Below are positions 45,023 to 55,365 of a stretch of 64,000 nt of DNA, piece after piece. This DNA is from an uncultured Tateyamaria sp. (lineage in GTDB: Bacteria; Pseudomonadota; Alphaproteobacteria; Rhodobacterales; Rhodobacteraceae), in contig NZ_CANNDS010000004.1 of the NCBI RefSeq assembly GCF_947503415.1, positions 1 through 64,000 of the forward strand, in the 5' to 3' direction. Both the position numbers and the translations under genes were made by a program. Below the pieces are notes generated by a model that was not told the origin of the DNA, made no database searches, and saw only the letters and a program-made list of their open reading frames with translations. The first letter of the stretch is position 1, and every line of letters begins with the position of its first letter.

Positions 45023-45999
45023 TGCGCTACATCCGGCCCCTGATGCAGGTTGGACCGGCACGCCCTGCGGATGCCATCATTTGTGGCGGTTGTTGGTTCA
45101 CGCATGCCGAGGAGCTGTCACGGACCGATACGCCGCACTTCATTGCCGCCGCCGACCTCACGCATGAGGAACGCGCGCCGTTTGCGCGAGCTTGGCCTGC
45201 GCCACAGATCATGGGTATTCTGAACACAACGCCTGACAGTTTTTCAGACGGCGGCCAGCACAACGCCCAAAATGACGCGGTGGCACATGGACAGGCGTTG
45301 ATCGAACAGGGCGCGGACATCCTCGACATCGGCGGCGAAAGCACGCGCCCCGGTGCGCATGTGGTTCCTGTGGAGGAGGAAATCGCGCGCACGGCCCCTG
45401 TGATCCAAGCGTTGCGCGCAGCAGGTGTGACAACGCCAATCTCCATCGATACACGCAAAGCTGCGGTTGCTGAGGCGGCGCTGGATGCTGGTGCCAGCAT
45501 CGTCAATGATGTCTCCGGGTTCACCTATGATCCTGATCTCGCCCGCTTATGTGCGGATCGAGGCGTGCCGGTGTGTGTCATGCATGCGCAAGGTGATCCG
45601 CAAACCATGCAGAACAACCCGACCTATGACGATGTACTTCTTGATGTGTATGACTTCTTGGCAAAGCGGATCCAGACGTTGCAGGCCCTTGGCTTTGAAA
45701 AGCATAACATCATTGCCGACCCCGGAATCGGCTTTGGCAAGACGCGAGCGCACAACCTTTCCCTTCTGAACCGTATCAGCCTGTTTCACAGCCTTGGTGT
45801 GTCCATCTTGCTGGGCGCGTCGCGCAAGCGTTTCATTGGTACTCTTGGCAATGCGCCTGAGGCGTCAGCGCGCGCGCCCGGATCGGTTGCAGTTGCCCTT
45901 GCCGCCATTGCCCAAGGTGTTCAGATCGTCCGTGCGCATGACGTTGCCGATCATGCGCAGGCCATTGCGCTGTGGCGGGCCTCTGTGGCACATCGCTGA
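45022..45999 (+). CDS. folP: Dihydropteroate synthase
   Basis: Joins p-aminobenzoate to dihydropterin pyrophosphate; target of sulfonamides. The 325-residue protein has [16 protein letters not shown] (about 69-84), [37 protein letters not shown] and ASRKRFIG. About 60 N-terminal residues precede the barrel and include [11 protein letters not shown]; this extension is longer than in E. coli. The start overlaps the folB stop, and glmM starts one base after its stop. Confidence 0.95.
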   Translation: MRYIRPLMQVGPARPADAIICGGCWFTHAEELSRTDTPHFIAAADLTHEERAPFARAWPAPQIMGILNTTPDSFSDGGQHNAQNDAVAHGQALIEQGADILDIGGESTRPGAHVVPVEEEIARTAPVIQALRAAGVTTPISIDTRKAAVAEAALDAGASIVNDVSGFTYDPDLARLCADRGVPVCVMHAQGDPQTMQNNPTYDDVLLDVYDFLAKRIQTLQALGFEKHNIIADPGIGFGKTRAHNLSLLNRISLFHSLGVSILLGASRKRFIGTLGNAPEASARAPGSVAVALAAIAQGVQIVRAHDVADHAQAIALWRASVAHR

Positions 46000-46000
46000 C

Positions 46001-47347
46001 ATGACAAAACTCTTTGGGACGGACGGCGTCCGGGGCACTGCAAACCTCGCCCCCATGACAGCCGAGATGGCGCTGCGCATCGGCGCAGCAGTGGGGCGGT
46101 ACTTTCGCAGGGACGGTGACAGCGTGCACCGCGTCGTCATCGGCAAGGACACGCGTCTGTCGGGCTACATGTTCGAAAATGCGCTGACGGCAGGGCTCAC
46201 CAGCACGGGCATGAACGTGCTGTTGCTGGGCCCGGTGCCGACACCTGCGGTGGGTCTGCTCACGCGGTCCATGCGTGCGGACCTTGGGGTGATGATTTCC
46301 GCCAGTCACAATCCGGCGCATGACAACGGCATCAAGTTCTTTGGCCCTGATGGGTTCAAGCTGAGCGATGCGGCGGAAGCGGAAATAGAAAACCTTGTGT
46401 CTCAGGGGGTTGACCCTGTCCCCGCGGGGACAATCGGGCGCGCCAAGCACGTCTATGACGGCAGGTACCGCTATGTCGAGCGCGTGAAATCGTCGTTTCC
46501 GCGTGCCATGCGCCTCGATGGTCTGAAGGTAGTGATTGATTGCGCGAATGGCGCGTCCTACCGCGTGGCGCCTGAAGCGCTGTGGGAACTGGGCGCAACC
46601 GTGATCCCCGTGGGCGTGTCGCCGAACGGACACAACATCAACGAGGGCTGTGGGTCGACCTATCCGCAAACCGCTGCTGAGGCGGTTGTGGCCCACGGTG
46701 CTGATGTGGGCATCTGTCTGGATGGCGATGCGGACCGCGTGATCCTGCTGGACGAAGAAGGCCGCGTCGGCAACGGGGACCAATTTATGGGCCTTATGGC
46801 CGCCCGCTGGGCGTCTGAGGGACGGTTGAAGAACAACGCCTTGGTGGCGACAGTCATGTCGAACCTTGGGCTTGAGCGGTTCCTGCAAGGGCATGGCGTG
46901 ACGCTGGAACGGACGGCCGTGGGCGACCGATATGTCGTTGAACGGATGCGGCAGGGCGACTTCAACCTTGGTGGGGAGCAGTCGGGCCACATCGTGATGA
47001 CCGACTATGCCACGACAGGCGATGGATTGATGGCCGGTTTGCAGTTTTTGGCCGAGTTGGTGCAGTCGGGCAAGCGGGCGAGCGAAGTCCTGCACGTCTT
47101 TGATCCGGTGCCGCAATTGCTGAAGAATGTTCGTTTTGCCGCCGGACAGACTCCGTTGGAAATGGCGTCAGTGCAGACCGCGATTTCAGAGGCTGAGGGG
47201 CAGCTGAATGGCAATGGCCGTTTGTTGATCCGCAAGTCGGGCACCGAACCTTTGATCCGGGTTATGGCGGAAAGCGAGGACGAAGCGGTTTTGAACGCCA
47301 GCGTCGAACATGTTGTGCAGGCGGTTGAGGCAGCCGTCGCGCATTGA
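46001..47347 (+). CDS. glmM: Phosphoglucosamine mutase
   Basis: Converts glucosamine 6-phosphate to the 1-phosphate for cell-wall and LPS precursors. The 448 residues start [14 protein letters not shown], with phosphoserine Ser102 in [17 protein letters not shown], metal loop [16 protein letters not shown] sugar loop and [12 protein letters not shown] phosphate loop. It sits one base after folP; a folP-glmM pair is common. A family C repeat lies just after the stop in the 49-base gap before the convergent EamA gene. Confidence 0.96.
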   Translation: MTKLFGTDGVRGTANLAPMTAEMALRIGAAVGRYFRRDGDSVHRVVIGKDTRLSGYMFENALTAGLTSTGMNVLLLGPVPTPAVGLLTRSMRADLGVMISASHNPAHDNGIKFFGPDGFKLSDAAEAEIENLVSQGVDPVPAGTIGRAKHVYDGRYRYVERVKSSFPRAMRLDGLKVVIDCANGASYRVAPEALWELGATVIPVGVSPNGHNINEGCGSTYPQTAAEAVVAHGADVGICLDGDADRVILLDEEGRVGNGDQFMGLMAARWASEGRLKNNALVATVMSNLGLERFLQGHGVTLERTAVGDRYVVERMRQGDFNLGGEQSGHIVMTDYATTGDGLMAGLQFLAELVQSGKRASEVLHVFDPVPQLLKNVRFAAGQTPLEMASVQTAISEAEGQLNGNGRLLIRKSGTEPLIRVMAESEDEAVLNASVEHVVQAVEAAVAH

Positions 47348-47368
47348 GGCGGACCGACCCTCCGGGGG

Positions 47369-47399
47369 GAGTTTTCTGGCAAGATGAAATCTTGGATCA
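47369..47399 (+). repeat. Family C element, copy 2
   Basis: GAGTTTTCTGGCAAGATGAA then ATCTTGGATCA. It aligns with 50830-50860 over its whole length, including the GGATCA end. It fills the gap between the convergent glmM and EamA genes. Confidence 0.75.
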
Positions 47400-48314
47400 G
47401 CGCGCGAACAACCTGCGCAGCGCGCCGTATTGGCTGAGGCCGACACCCGTCAGGATCAGTGCCATGGCCAGAAGCAGACTGGAGGGGAGCGGCTCGTTCA
47501 GCAGTACCGCCCCCATGAGAACGGACCAGACAGGCACCTGATAATTGGTGATCGACATGAAAACGGGGCCGGCACTGCGGATGACCAGCACACGCAACAT
47601 GTTGGCGGCGGCTGTGGGGATGAGGCCGAGAAATCCAATGACCACAAGAGTTTGCGTGTCGGGAAGCGGTGGTGGTCCTTCGACGATCCATGCGGCAGGC
47701 AGTACGATGCAGGCTGCGATCAGCAGCAGAACGGTGGACAGTCCGATAGGGTCCACGGGCGGCAGGCGGCGCATCAAGACGGATGAGATGCCATAACAGC
47801 TTGCCGCGCAGATGCAGGCGATGCGCCCGGCGGTTTCCAATTGCGCTCCGCTGGCCTCAAACGCCTGACCGCCGATCAGGATACAGACGCCGACAAAGCC
47901 GATGATGAAGCCGAGAGTGCGTCGCCATGTCATCCGCTCCCCCGGTACGAAGAAATGCGCCAGTGGCAGGACGATCAGCGCAACGGAGGCCATGGACACA
48001 CCGGCAAAACCGGACGTGACGTATTGCTGGCCCCAGGCAAGCAGCATGAACGGAATGGCCGAACTGAATGCGCCGATTGCCGCGAGTGACGTCCAGGTGC
48101 CAGAGCTTGCCTTGCCGTCGAAAAGCCGTGCACCCAACGTACCCCAGATCGCCACCATCAGGATGGCGGCAAAGCAGATGCGCCCGGCGGCCAGCCAGAA
48201 GGGCGTGATGCCGGTCAGTGCAACCTCTGTCACAAGGAACGTGCCGCCCCATGTAAACCCAAGTATGGCAACCATCAGCCAGCTTTTGGCTGTGATCCGG
48301 GGGCTATCGGTCAT
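47397..48314 (-). CDS. EamA/DMT-family membrane transporter
   Basis: A 305-residue, about ten-segment transporter beginning MTDSPRITAKSWLMVAILGF, with FTWGGTFLVTEVALTG in the first repeat and FMSITNYQVPVWSVLMGAVL in the second. ATG 48314 is used; a longer frame to 48347 exists. Its start overlaps the end of the ABM gene by 11 bases, so it is the last gene of a minus-strand operon (NIPSNAP, ABM, transporter), perhaps exporting a product or toxicant handled by the two small proteins. Confidence 0.85.
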   Translation of the reverse strand: MTDSPRITAKSWLMVAILGFTWGGTFLVTEVALTGITPFWLAAGRICFAAILMVAIWGTLGARLFDGKASSGTWTSLAAIGAFSSAIPFMLLAWGQQYVTSGFAGVSMASVALIVLPLAHFFVPGERMTWRRTLGFIIGFVGVCILIGGQAFEASGAQLETAGRIACICAASCYGISSVLMRRLPPVDPIGLSTVLLLIAACIVLPAAWIVEGPPPLPDTQTLVVIGFLGLIPTAAANMLRVLVIRSAGPVFMSITNYQVPVWSVLMGAVLLNEPLPSSLLLAMALILTGVGLSQYGALRRLFAR

Positions 48315-48651
48315 GCAGGGCCTTGCTGTCGGCGGGGGCCTGATCACGGACCGTCATGCCGTAGTCGCGGATCACGCCCGCCACACGCAGGCGGTAGTTG
48401 TCGAAGTGGATGTCACGGCCCGAGGATTGCGCATCGCGGTGCTCGGGCAGTTTGCGCCAATGCTCCAAGGCTGCCTCGTCCTCCCAAAAGGACAGGGACA
48501 GGAGTTTGCCGGGCTCCATCAGGCTCTCGTAGCGTTCGACCGAGATGAAGCCGGGGATGTCGCTGAGGTGTTCCTTGAGCGTCGCGGCCCGGTTGAGATA
48601 GGGCGTGCGGTGCCCGTCCTTGGGCCAAACCTCGAAGATAACAGCGATCAT
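48304..48651 (-). CDS. ABM-type (antibiotic biosynthesis monooxygenase) small protein
   Basis: A 115-residue dimeric alpha/beta-barrel candidate: MIAVIFEVWPKDGHRTPYLN, IPGFISVERYES, LLSLSFWEDEAALEHWRKLP and EHRDAQ are the ABM/DUF3291-like pattern. It might act as a cofactor-less oxygenase or a degradative dimer; the function is unknown. ATG 48651 overlaps the NIPSNAP stop by four bases (ATGA) and its own end overlaps the transporter start. Confidence 0.8.
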   Translation of the reverse strand: MIAVIFEVWPKDGHRTPYLNRAATLKEHLSDIPGFISVERYESLMEPGKLLSLSFWEDEAALEHWRKLPEHRDAQSSGRDIHFDNYRLRVAGVIRDYGMTVRDQAPADSKALHDR

Positions 48652-48971
48652 GTGGCGCCTCCATTTGGTGCGGATACATTGGTGAGCCATGTCCTGTCTT
48701 CCTTGAGAATGAATTTCTCGGATTGTGCAAACAGGTAATTCTCACGTCCCAGTGGGTCAGCCGTGAGGCGGGCGCGGTACGCTTCATAAGCGGCAAGGTT
48801 TTCAATGTGATAGATGCCGTAGGCGAGCGAGGCAGACCCCTCGTGAGGTGCAAAATATCCCACGAGATCGGCACCGCAGCGGGGGATGCACTGGCCCCAA
48901 CGTTGCCCATATTCTGCAAAGGCTGCGCGTTTCGTTGGGTCGATTTGATATTGCATGATGCAGGTCAGCAT
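48648..48971 (-). CDS. NIPSNAP-family small protein
   Basis: A 107-residue protein (MLTCIMQYQIDPTKRAAFAE, GADLVGYFAPHEGSASLAYG, FENLAAY-like HIENLAAYEAYRARLTADP) typical of NIPSNAP proteins, a ferredoxin-like dimer fold related to ABM. It is the first gene of the NIPSNAP-ABM-EamA operon, divergent from the ArsR-type regulator with 71 bases between starts, which is the likely controller. Confidence 0.85.
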   Translation of the reverse strand: MLTCIMQYQIDPTKRAAFAEYGQRWGQCIPRCGADLVGYFAPHEGSASLAYGIYHIENLAAYEAYRARLTADPLGRENYLFAQSEKFILKEDRTWLTNVSAPNGGAT

Positions 48972-49042
48972 GTCGGGTCCTTTCGTTGACGGGCCGTGGG
49001 TAGCATTTTGACTTGCGGTAATGCTTCGGCTACGGTCGAACT

Positions 49043-49726
49043 ATGAAGGAAGGTCCGGATATCTCGCAGATTGCGGCGCTGATCGGTGATCCGGCGCGGT
49101 CGAACATCCTGACGGCGCTGATGGATGGGCGCGCGTTGACGGCGTCGGAACTGGCGGAGGAGGCGGGCGTGGGCCTGTCCACGGCCAGCGGGCATTTGTC
49201 GAAATTGACGGAGGCGGATTTGATCACGCCGCGCAAGTCCGGGCGGCACAAGTATTTCCATTTGGCAGATGCCGAGGTGGCGGGTGTGCTGGAGGCCCTG
49301 ATGGGGTTGGCCGCACGCCGGGGTGCCACACGGGTGCGCACGGGGCCGCGCGATGCGCAGATGCAGGTGGCGCGGGTTTGCTATAATCATTTGGCCGGGC
49401 GCATGGGCGTGCAGATGTATCGCAGCCTGATCGGGCGCGACCTTCTGGCCGAGTTCGGCGAGGATGTCACGCTGACATCGGCGGGGCGTGACTTTGCGTC
49501 AGGCTTTGGGATTGACCTGGAGGGACTGGAAAAGGGGCGGACGCTCATGTGCCGGACCTGTCTGGACTGGTCGGAGCGGCGCAATCATCTGGCGGGGGCA
49601 TTGGGGCGCGCCATGCTGACCCGGATGGAGGATCAGGGCTGGATGCACCGGGATGCGGGCAGCCGCGCGATCCTATTGTCTGAAAAAGGAAAGGTCGCCT
49701 TTGCAGCGGCCTTTCCCGAAACATGA
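49043..49726 (+). CDS. ArsR-family winged-helix regulator
   Basis: A 227-residue protein with an N-terminal HTH (about 8-85: ISQIAALIGDPARSNILTAL, LTASELAEEAGVGLSTASGH, HLSKLTEADLITPRKSGRHK). Its longer C-terminal domain contains a Cys pair (MCRTCLDWSERRNHLAG) that could bind a metal or sense redox. It is divergent from the NIPSNAP operon. Its last 44 bases contain the hairpin that seems to terminate the convergent ilvC. Confidence 0.88.
   Translation: MKEGPDISQIAALIGDPARSNILTALMDGRALTASELAEEAGVGLSTASGHLSKLTEADLITPRKSGRHKYFHLADAEVAGVLEALMGLAARRGATRVRTGPRDAQMQVARVCYNHLAGRMGVQMYRSLIGRDLLAEFGEDVTLTSAGRDFASGFGIDLEGLEKGRTLMCRTCLDWSERRNHLAGALGRAMLTRMEDQGWMHRDAGSRAILLSEKGKVAFAAAFPET
49683..49716 (-). 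terminator. Terminator of ilvC, inside the opposing regulator gene
   Basis: On the minus strand GGAAAGGCCGC, loop TGCAAAG, GCGACCTTTCC, then TTTTT. One stem position mismatches (C/A), and the rest pairs. ilvC ends at 49737, 21 bases before the stem. The hairpin overlaps the 3' coding end of the plus-strand ArsR gene. Confidence 0.55.
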
Positions 49727-49736
49727 AGAACCGAAT

Positions 49737-50888
<1,152 letters not shown>

Positions 50889-50890
50889 TC

Positions 50891-51346
50891 ATGCTCGATG
50901 ATGTAGATCGGCGCATTCTGCGTCAGTGGCAGGCGGACCCAAGCCTTGCCCCGGCAGAGTTGGCGGAGCGCGCGCGTGTCAGTCCTGGGCAATTGGCGCG
51001 GCGGCAGGCCAAATTGCGCGATGCCGGCTTGGTGAAAGGCGTACAGGCTGCCATTGATTGGGCCGCCTTGGGATATGCCGTCGAGGTGTCGTTGCGAGTG
51101 ACGTTGGACAAAACACAGGGGCGTGCATTTGATGATTTCATCGAAGCGGCGCGTGAGGTGCCTGAGGTGATCGAGATCCAGACCTTTCTGGGTCGCGTTG
51201 ATGTACGCCTGTCGGTGATTGCCCGGGACATGTCCCATTACCAGCATCTTTACCGCAGCTGTATCCTGACCCTGCCGCATATCGCGGATATCGAGGCGTT
51301 GATGCATGTGGCGCGGATCAAAAGTGATGAGGCGCTGCCGCTGTGA
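50891..51346 (+). CDS. Lrp/AsnC-family regulator 1
   Basis: A 151-residue Lrp-type protein: HTH at about 5-55 (LDDVDRRILRQWQADPSLAP, ARVSPGQLARRQAKLRDAGL), then the RAM domain (VPEVIEIQTFLGRVDVRLSV). It is divergent from ilvC and may sense branched-chain amino acids. Its stop overlaps the GTG of the second Lrp gene by four bases (GTGA), so the two proteins are made together and may form hetero-oligomers. Confidence 0.88.
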   Translation: MLDDVDRRILRQWQADPSLAPAELAERARVSPGQLARRQAKLRDAGLVKGVQAAIDWAALGYAVEVSLRVTLDKTQGRAFDDFIEAAREVPEVIEIQTFLGRVDVRLSVIARDMSHYQHLYRSCILTLPHIADIEALMHVARIKSDEALPL

Positions 51347-51834
51347 CCGATCTGGATGACACCGATTTTGCGATCCTGCGGCTGCTGGCACAGGATGCCG
51401 GGCAGGGGGCGGGGGCCATTGGCCGGGCCTGTGGATTGTCCCAACCTGCGGCGTGGCGGCGGATCAAGCGATTGCGCGACGCGGGTGTGATCCGGGGACA
51501 AAGGCTTGTTCTTGATGCGGAAAAACTGGGATTTGGTGTGACTGTCTTTCTGGGCGTTAAGCTCGCGACGAAGGGGCGGGTGAGCCTTGATGACTTCGAA
51601 CGGGCCGTGTCCGCGATCCCGGAGGTGCAGACAGTGGAGCATGTGCTGGGCCTCTATGATTATCGCTTGCGCGTGGTGGCCCGTGACTTGCCGGATTTCG
51701 AGCGGGTCCTGCGGCGGCGCATCATGACGCTGCCCGGCGCGGGCGAGGTCGAGGCGAACGTCCTGCTCAGCGAAGAGCGCAGGCCCGGCCCGCTGGGGTC
51801 AATTTCTGAGCTGCTTGCGGTGCCGCCCCGGTGA
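51343..51834 (+). CDS. Lrp/AsnC-family regulator 2
   Basis: A 163-residue Lrp-type protein starting at GTG 51343 (reading TDLDDTDFAILRLLAQDAGQ): HTH with ACGLSQPAAWRRIKRLRDAG and RAM domain with VPEVQTVEHVLG-like spacing (IPEVQTVEHVLGLYDYRLRV). It is coupled to regulator 1 by a four-base overlap. Its last 36 bases overlap the 3' end of the convergent AraC gene. Confidence 0.88.
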   Translation: MTDLDDTDFAILRLLAQDAGQGAGAIGRACGLSQPAAWRRIKRLRDAGVIRGQRLVLDAEKLGFGVTVFLGVKLATKGRVSLDDFERAVSAIPEVQTVEHVLGLYDYRLRVVARDLPDFERVLRRRIMTLPGAGEVEANVLLSEERRPGPLGSISELLAVPPR

Positions 51835-52737
51835 GATACCCATGATCTTGGTGTAGCTGGCGTTCATGTGCGGCTGGCTCGAGAAGCCAGCGTCATAGGC
51901 TAAATCAACGAGGGGCGTATCGGAATGCTTGAGCTGATCGCGGACATAGGCCACCCGGTTTTGCAGTACGAATTGGTGAAGGCTGATGCCCATCTCGTTC
52001 TTGAAGAGCCGCATCAGCCGGAAGGGGCTGACATTAAGGATTTGGCCGATTTCGTTGGCAGTCATGTTTTCTTCAAGCTTGTCCAACACCAGGTCGCGGA
52101 TTGCTTTGACCAATTCCTTGTCGCGATGTTTGCTTTCGCGTGCCTCGGTTGCGACCACGATGTCGGACATGTTCGAATACGCCCGCAACATGTGGCCGGC
52201 GACGACGGAATCGAACCCGTCGAGCATCAGGTGGGTTTGCGGCAGATCGGACTGCAGTTCCTGCAGGACCAGCGGGGCAAGGTGGTGCATGAACTTGTCA
52301 TTGACACACATGTGGTCGCGCATTTCCAACCGGCCCACATCGAATCCAAATTCGGAGGTCGCGAAGTGTCTAAGATCCTTGTCATCAATGCAAAGATGCA
52401 GCACGTCCACATTATCGGGCATGTCCCATCCGTTGTCCTGATAGGCTGGCTGGAGGGACGAGGTGCGCAACTTATCGCTCAGCCCCGTTTGCCGACGCCC
52501 CTCGTACCGATGAACGACACCGCCATTGATGTGATACAATAGGGTATGATCGACCATGCCCGGCACATGGATCATTCCATCGGTGTGTTGAATCATTCTG
52601 TTGGCCCGTAAACGACGGCCAACAAAGCCGTTGATCTTTTCGCTTCGGACAAGCTGATCGCCCAAAAGGCGATCAAGAGACCGCGTGTGTCGTGGTTCGG
52701 TTGGGGGCGGGCCCTGAGAGATGGTTGTGTGTGTCAT
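51799..52737 (-). CDS. AraC-family transcriptional regulator
   Basis: A 312-residue regulator with an N-terminal sensor domain (about 30-195) and the C-terminal double HTH (about 210-310): MTANEIGQILNVSPFRLMRL, FKNEMGISLHQFVLQNRVAY, LVDLAYDAGFSSQPHMNASY and the end MGISPGRHRKQL. ATG 52737 is used, with a longer frame available to 52785. It is divergent from the class V aminotransferase at 52951, its likely target. Confidence 0.9.
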   Translation of the reverse strand: MTHTTISQGPPPTEPRHTRSLDRLLGDQLVRSEKINGFVGRRLRANRMIQHTDGMIHVPGMVDHTLLYHINGGVVHRYEGRRQTGLSDKLRTSSLQPAYQDNGWDMPDNVDVLHLCIDDKDLRHFATSEFGFDVGRLEMRDHMCVNDKFMHHLAPLVLQELQSDLPQTHLMLDGFDSVVAGHMLRAYSNMSDIVVATEARESKHRDKELVKAIRDLVLDKLEENMTANEIGQILNVSPFRLMRLFKNEMGISLHQFVLQNRVAYVRDQLKHSDTPLVDLAYDAGFSSQPHMNASYTKIMGISPGRHRKQLRN

Positions 52738-52788
52738 AATCAATTGGCGATAACGCTGACATAGATGGCGGCACCTGTCTTGCAAGGT

Positions 52789-52844
52789 GGTGCAGTTTTA
52801 TGAATTTGTGCACTGACCGGTGCAGTATTTTGATAAAGGTGCCG
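52789..52844. promoter_or_regulatory. Candidate AraC operator: GGTGC direct repeats
   Basis: GGTGCAGTTTTATGA (from 52789) and GGTGCAGTATTTTGA (from 52819) lie 30 bases apart, three helical turns. A third GGTGCCG (52838) follows, plus an inverted GGCGGCACC (near 52768). All are in the 213-base gap between the AraC gene and the aminotransferase gene. Confidence 0.5.
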
Positions 52845-52950
52845 GTTTGTGCGGCTTTCCGGCCAAGCACGCGTGCGCGGTATACCGAAGTAGGCTTTGC
52901 CGAGATCGCCATCGGGCGATATGTACCGGGAACTTATGAAAGGACATGAC

Positions 52951-54078
52951 ATGCCCGCATTGCTCGACACCGTTGATCCCCAAGGCCTCGAAGAATTCTC
53001 GGTCGTCTTTACAGACCGTTCTCTCAACCATATGAGCGCCGCGTTTCAGGGTGTCATGAACGACATCTCGTCGATGTTGAAAGAGGTTTATTCCGCTGAT
53101 GCCGTTGTCGTGGTGCCGGGTGGCGGCACCTTCGGGATGGAAGCCGTGGCCCGCCAGTTTGGACGCGGCTCGGATGTGCTGGTCGTCCGCAACGGGTGGT
53201 TTTCCTACCGCTGGTCCCAGATCTTCGAAACCGGAGGTCTGACGGCAAACATCACCGTTCTAAAGGCGCGGCAGACCGGCAATGCATCTCCCTCGCCCTT
53301 TGCGCCTGCGCCAATTGACGAGGTGGTCGCGACCATTCGGGAACAGAAGCCCGATGTTGTCTTTGCCCCGCATGTGGAGACCAGCGCGGGCGTGATCCTT
53401 CCTGATGACTATGTGACGGCGATGACCTCGGCAGCCCATGAGGTTGGCGCACTTATGGTACTCGATTGCATTGCCTCGGGCTGTGCCTGGGTTGATATGC
53501 GCGCGCTTGGCGTCGATGTACTGATATCTGCACCCCAGAAAGGGTGGAGCGCGTCACCCTGTGCGGGGTTGGTCATGCTGTCCGAGCGGGCCGTGGCGCG
53601 GCTGGAAGAGACGACGTCAGATAGCTTCGCCATCGACCTCAAGAAATGGCACCAGATCATGCAGGCCTATGAAGGCGGAGGTCACGCGTATCATGCGACC
53701 ATGCCCACGGATGCGCTGCGCGACTTCCGCGATACGATGAAAGAGACGCAAGCGTATGGTTTTGGCAAGTTGAAGGATGCGCAGTGGGCTTTGGGGAATG
53801 CAGTGCGCGGGATGCTGGCCAACAAGGGCATTACATCTGTTGCCGCCGAGGGCTTTGGTGCGCCGGGCGTGGTTGTCAGCTACACGGCTGATCCGGAGGT
53901 TCAGACCGGCAAACGTTTTGCCGCCGAAGGTATGCAGATTGCCGCCGGTGTCCCGCTGCAATGCAACGAACCTGCGGATTTTCGGACGTTCCGCATTGGG
54001 CTCTTTGGCCTCGACAAGCTTTATGATGTGGATGGGACCGTTGCGCGTCTGAAGCGCGTCGTTGATCAGGTGCTGTAG
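52951..54078 (+). CDS. Class V PLP-dependent aminotransferase
   Basis: A 375-residue protein of the alanine/serine-glyoxylate aminotransferase family. Markers are VVVPGGGTFGMEAVARQF, FAPHVETSAGVILPDDYV, VLDCIASGCAWVDM and the PLP lysine Lys197 in SAPQKGWSASPCAGLVML. AAAGGA six bases before ATG 52951 sets the start. The substrate is not predictable; glyoxylate is a common acceptor in the family. Probably controlled by the divergent AraC protein. Confidence 0.88.
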   Translation: MPALLDTVDPQGLEEFSVVFTDRSLNHMSAAFQGVMNDISSMLKEVYSADAVVVVPGGGTFGMEAVARQFGRGSDVLVVRNGWFSYRWSQIFETGGLTANITVLKARQTGNASPSPFAPAPIDEVVATIREQKPDVVFAPHVETSAGVILPDDYVTAMTSAAHEVGALMVLDCIASGCAWVDMRALGVDVLISAPQKGWSASPCAGLVMLSERAVARLEETTSDSFAIDLKKWHQIMQAYEGGGHAYHATMPTDALRDFRDTMKETQAYGFGKLKDAQWALGNAVRGMLANKGITSVAAEGFGAPGVVVSYTADPEVQTGKRFAAEGMQIAAGVPLQCNEPADFRTFRIGLFGLDKLYDVDGTVARLKRVVDQVL

Positions 54079-54097
54079 CGCCGAAGTCCTTGCACGC

Positions 54098-55303
54098 TCA
54101 GCCTGCGCGTTTGACGCCCAGGCCCAGCTCCATAAGCGTTTTGCGGACCGGCGTGATCTGATGCAGGGCGTTCAGCCCAAAGGCGCGGGCGTCCCTTGCC
54201 AGAGGGGATGTCGCCTGGCTCGCTCGGTTCAGCAGGTCGATACCCGTCACGCGCATCTTGATGTCGTTGAACCGGGCCTTGTGATAGGCCGCCAGCATCG
54301 CCGCGTCGCCCAAACCCTCTGGTCGCGCCTCGGCAAGCTCAAGCAGGGTCACCGTGTCAGCCAATGACATGTTCAGTCCTTGCGCGCCGATCGGGGGCAC
54401 CACATGCGCTGCCTCTGCAATCAGGGCGATGCGCGTGCCTGTCAAACGCTCCGCGACCTGGCTGATGATGGGCCAGATGGTCCGGCGTGACTCAAGCGTG
54501 AGGGGGCCGAGCATATGGCAGCTGCGCTCGGACATCTCTGCCTCGAACGCCGGTTCGTCCAATTCCATGCGCGCTGCCGACTTTGGGCCTTCGTCCATCC
54601 ACACAACGGCAGAGCATGGCATGCCGTCGCGATCCGGCAGTGGCACCAACGTGAAAGGGCCACCGGTGCGATGCACTTCGGTTGACACGTTCTCGTGCGG
54701 GATGGGGTGGGTGACGGCAAAGGCCAGCGCCTTTTGCCCGTAGCGCCGTGTGTTGACACCGATCCCCGCAGCCTGACGCATCGGTGAATTACGCCCGTCC
54801 GCGGCCACCACCAGTTTGGTTCTGACGGATGTTGCGTCGCTCAGGCCCACGCGGGCTTCAGCGGTGCGGCCCAGAAATCGGGTGGTGCCGGTGCCGGGAC
54901 GAAAATCAACATTGGGCAAGGCGTCCAGTTGGGCGACCAATTCTCGTCGCAGCCGCCAGTTTGGAAAGTTCCAGCCAAACGGCAGGTCCGATACATCGGA
55001 CGCTCGGAAGGACTTGATCTCGCGGGCGGCGCCCGTCTCGGTTGCGGCGTCCGCGATACGCATGACCTCCAAGGCGGCACCATACGGGGCCAAAGCGTCC
55101 CAGACCCCTGCGCGCTCCAGCAAGTCGCGGGCGGGTTGCAGCATCGCTGTTGTGCGCATGTCCGAGCCTGAGGACGCGCTGTCGGTGACAGGCGGCGCGG
55201 GATCGACGCACAGGACGCTGAAGCCTGCGCTGCCAAAGGCCGCCGCAGCAGTCAGTCCAGCAATGCCGCCGCCGGAAATCAGGATGTCACAGGTCTGGGT
55301 CAT
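54098..55303 (-). CDS. ubiH: UbiH/UbiF-family FAD-dependent hydroxylase
   Basis: A 401-residue flavoprotein monooxygenase, probably a ubiquinone-ring hydroxylase. It shows the FAD motif SGGGIAGLTAAAAFGSAG (11-28), WRLRRELVAQLD, the VVAADGRNSPMRQAAGI segment and ALIAEAAHVVPPIGAQGLN, where the usual GDAAH reads EAAH. An AHVVPPIGAQGLNMSL end segment is typical of the UbiH group. It is convergent with the aminotransferase gene and lies upstream, on the same strand, of nothing coupled. Exact ring position is not inferable. Confidence 0.85.
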   Translation of the reverse strand: MTQTCDILISGGGIAGLTAAAAFGSAGFSVLCVDPAPPVTDSASSGSDMRTTAMLQPARDLLERAGVWDALAPYGAALEVMRIADAATETGAAREIKSFRASDVSDLPFGWNFPNWRLRRELVAQLDALPNVDFRPGTGTTRFLGRTAEARVGLSDATSVRTKLVVAADGRNSPMRQAAGIGVNTRRYGQKALAFAVTHPIPHENVSTEVHRTGGPFTLVPLPDRDGMPCSAVVWMDEGPKSAARMELDEPAFEAEMSERSCHMLGPLTLESRRTIWPIISQVAERLTGTRIALIAEAAHVVPPIGAQGLNMSLADTVTLLELAEARPEGLGDAAMLAAYHKARFNDIKMRVTGIDLLNRASQATSPLARDARAFGLNALHQITPVRKTLMELGLGVKRAG

Positions 55304-55365
55304 ATCACGCCTCCGTCACGTCCAAAGTATGCCGCGCGTACCAGAGGCCAAGGCGGCATCCTGTC

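Noticed and set aside
50891-51834. The two Lrp-like proteins as siroheme decarboxylase subunits (AhbA/AhbB, NirDLGH type)
   Set aside because: Both keep ordinary HTH and RAM features, lie opposite ilvC, and no haem d1 or siroheme gene is near.
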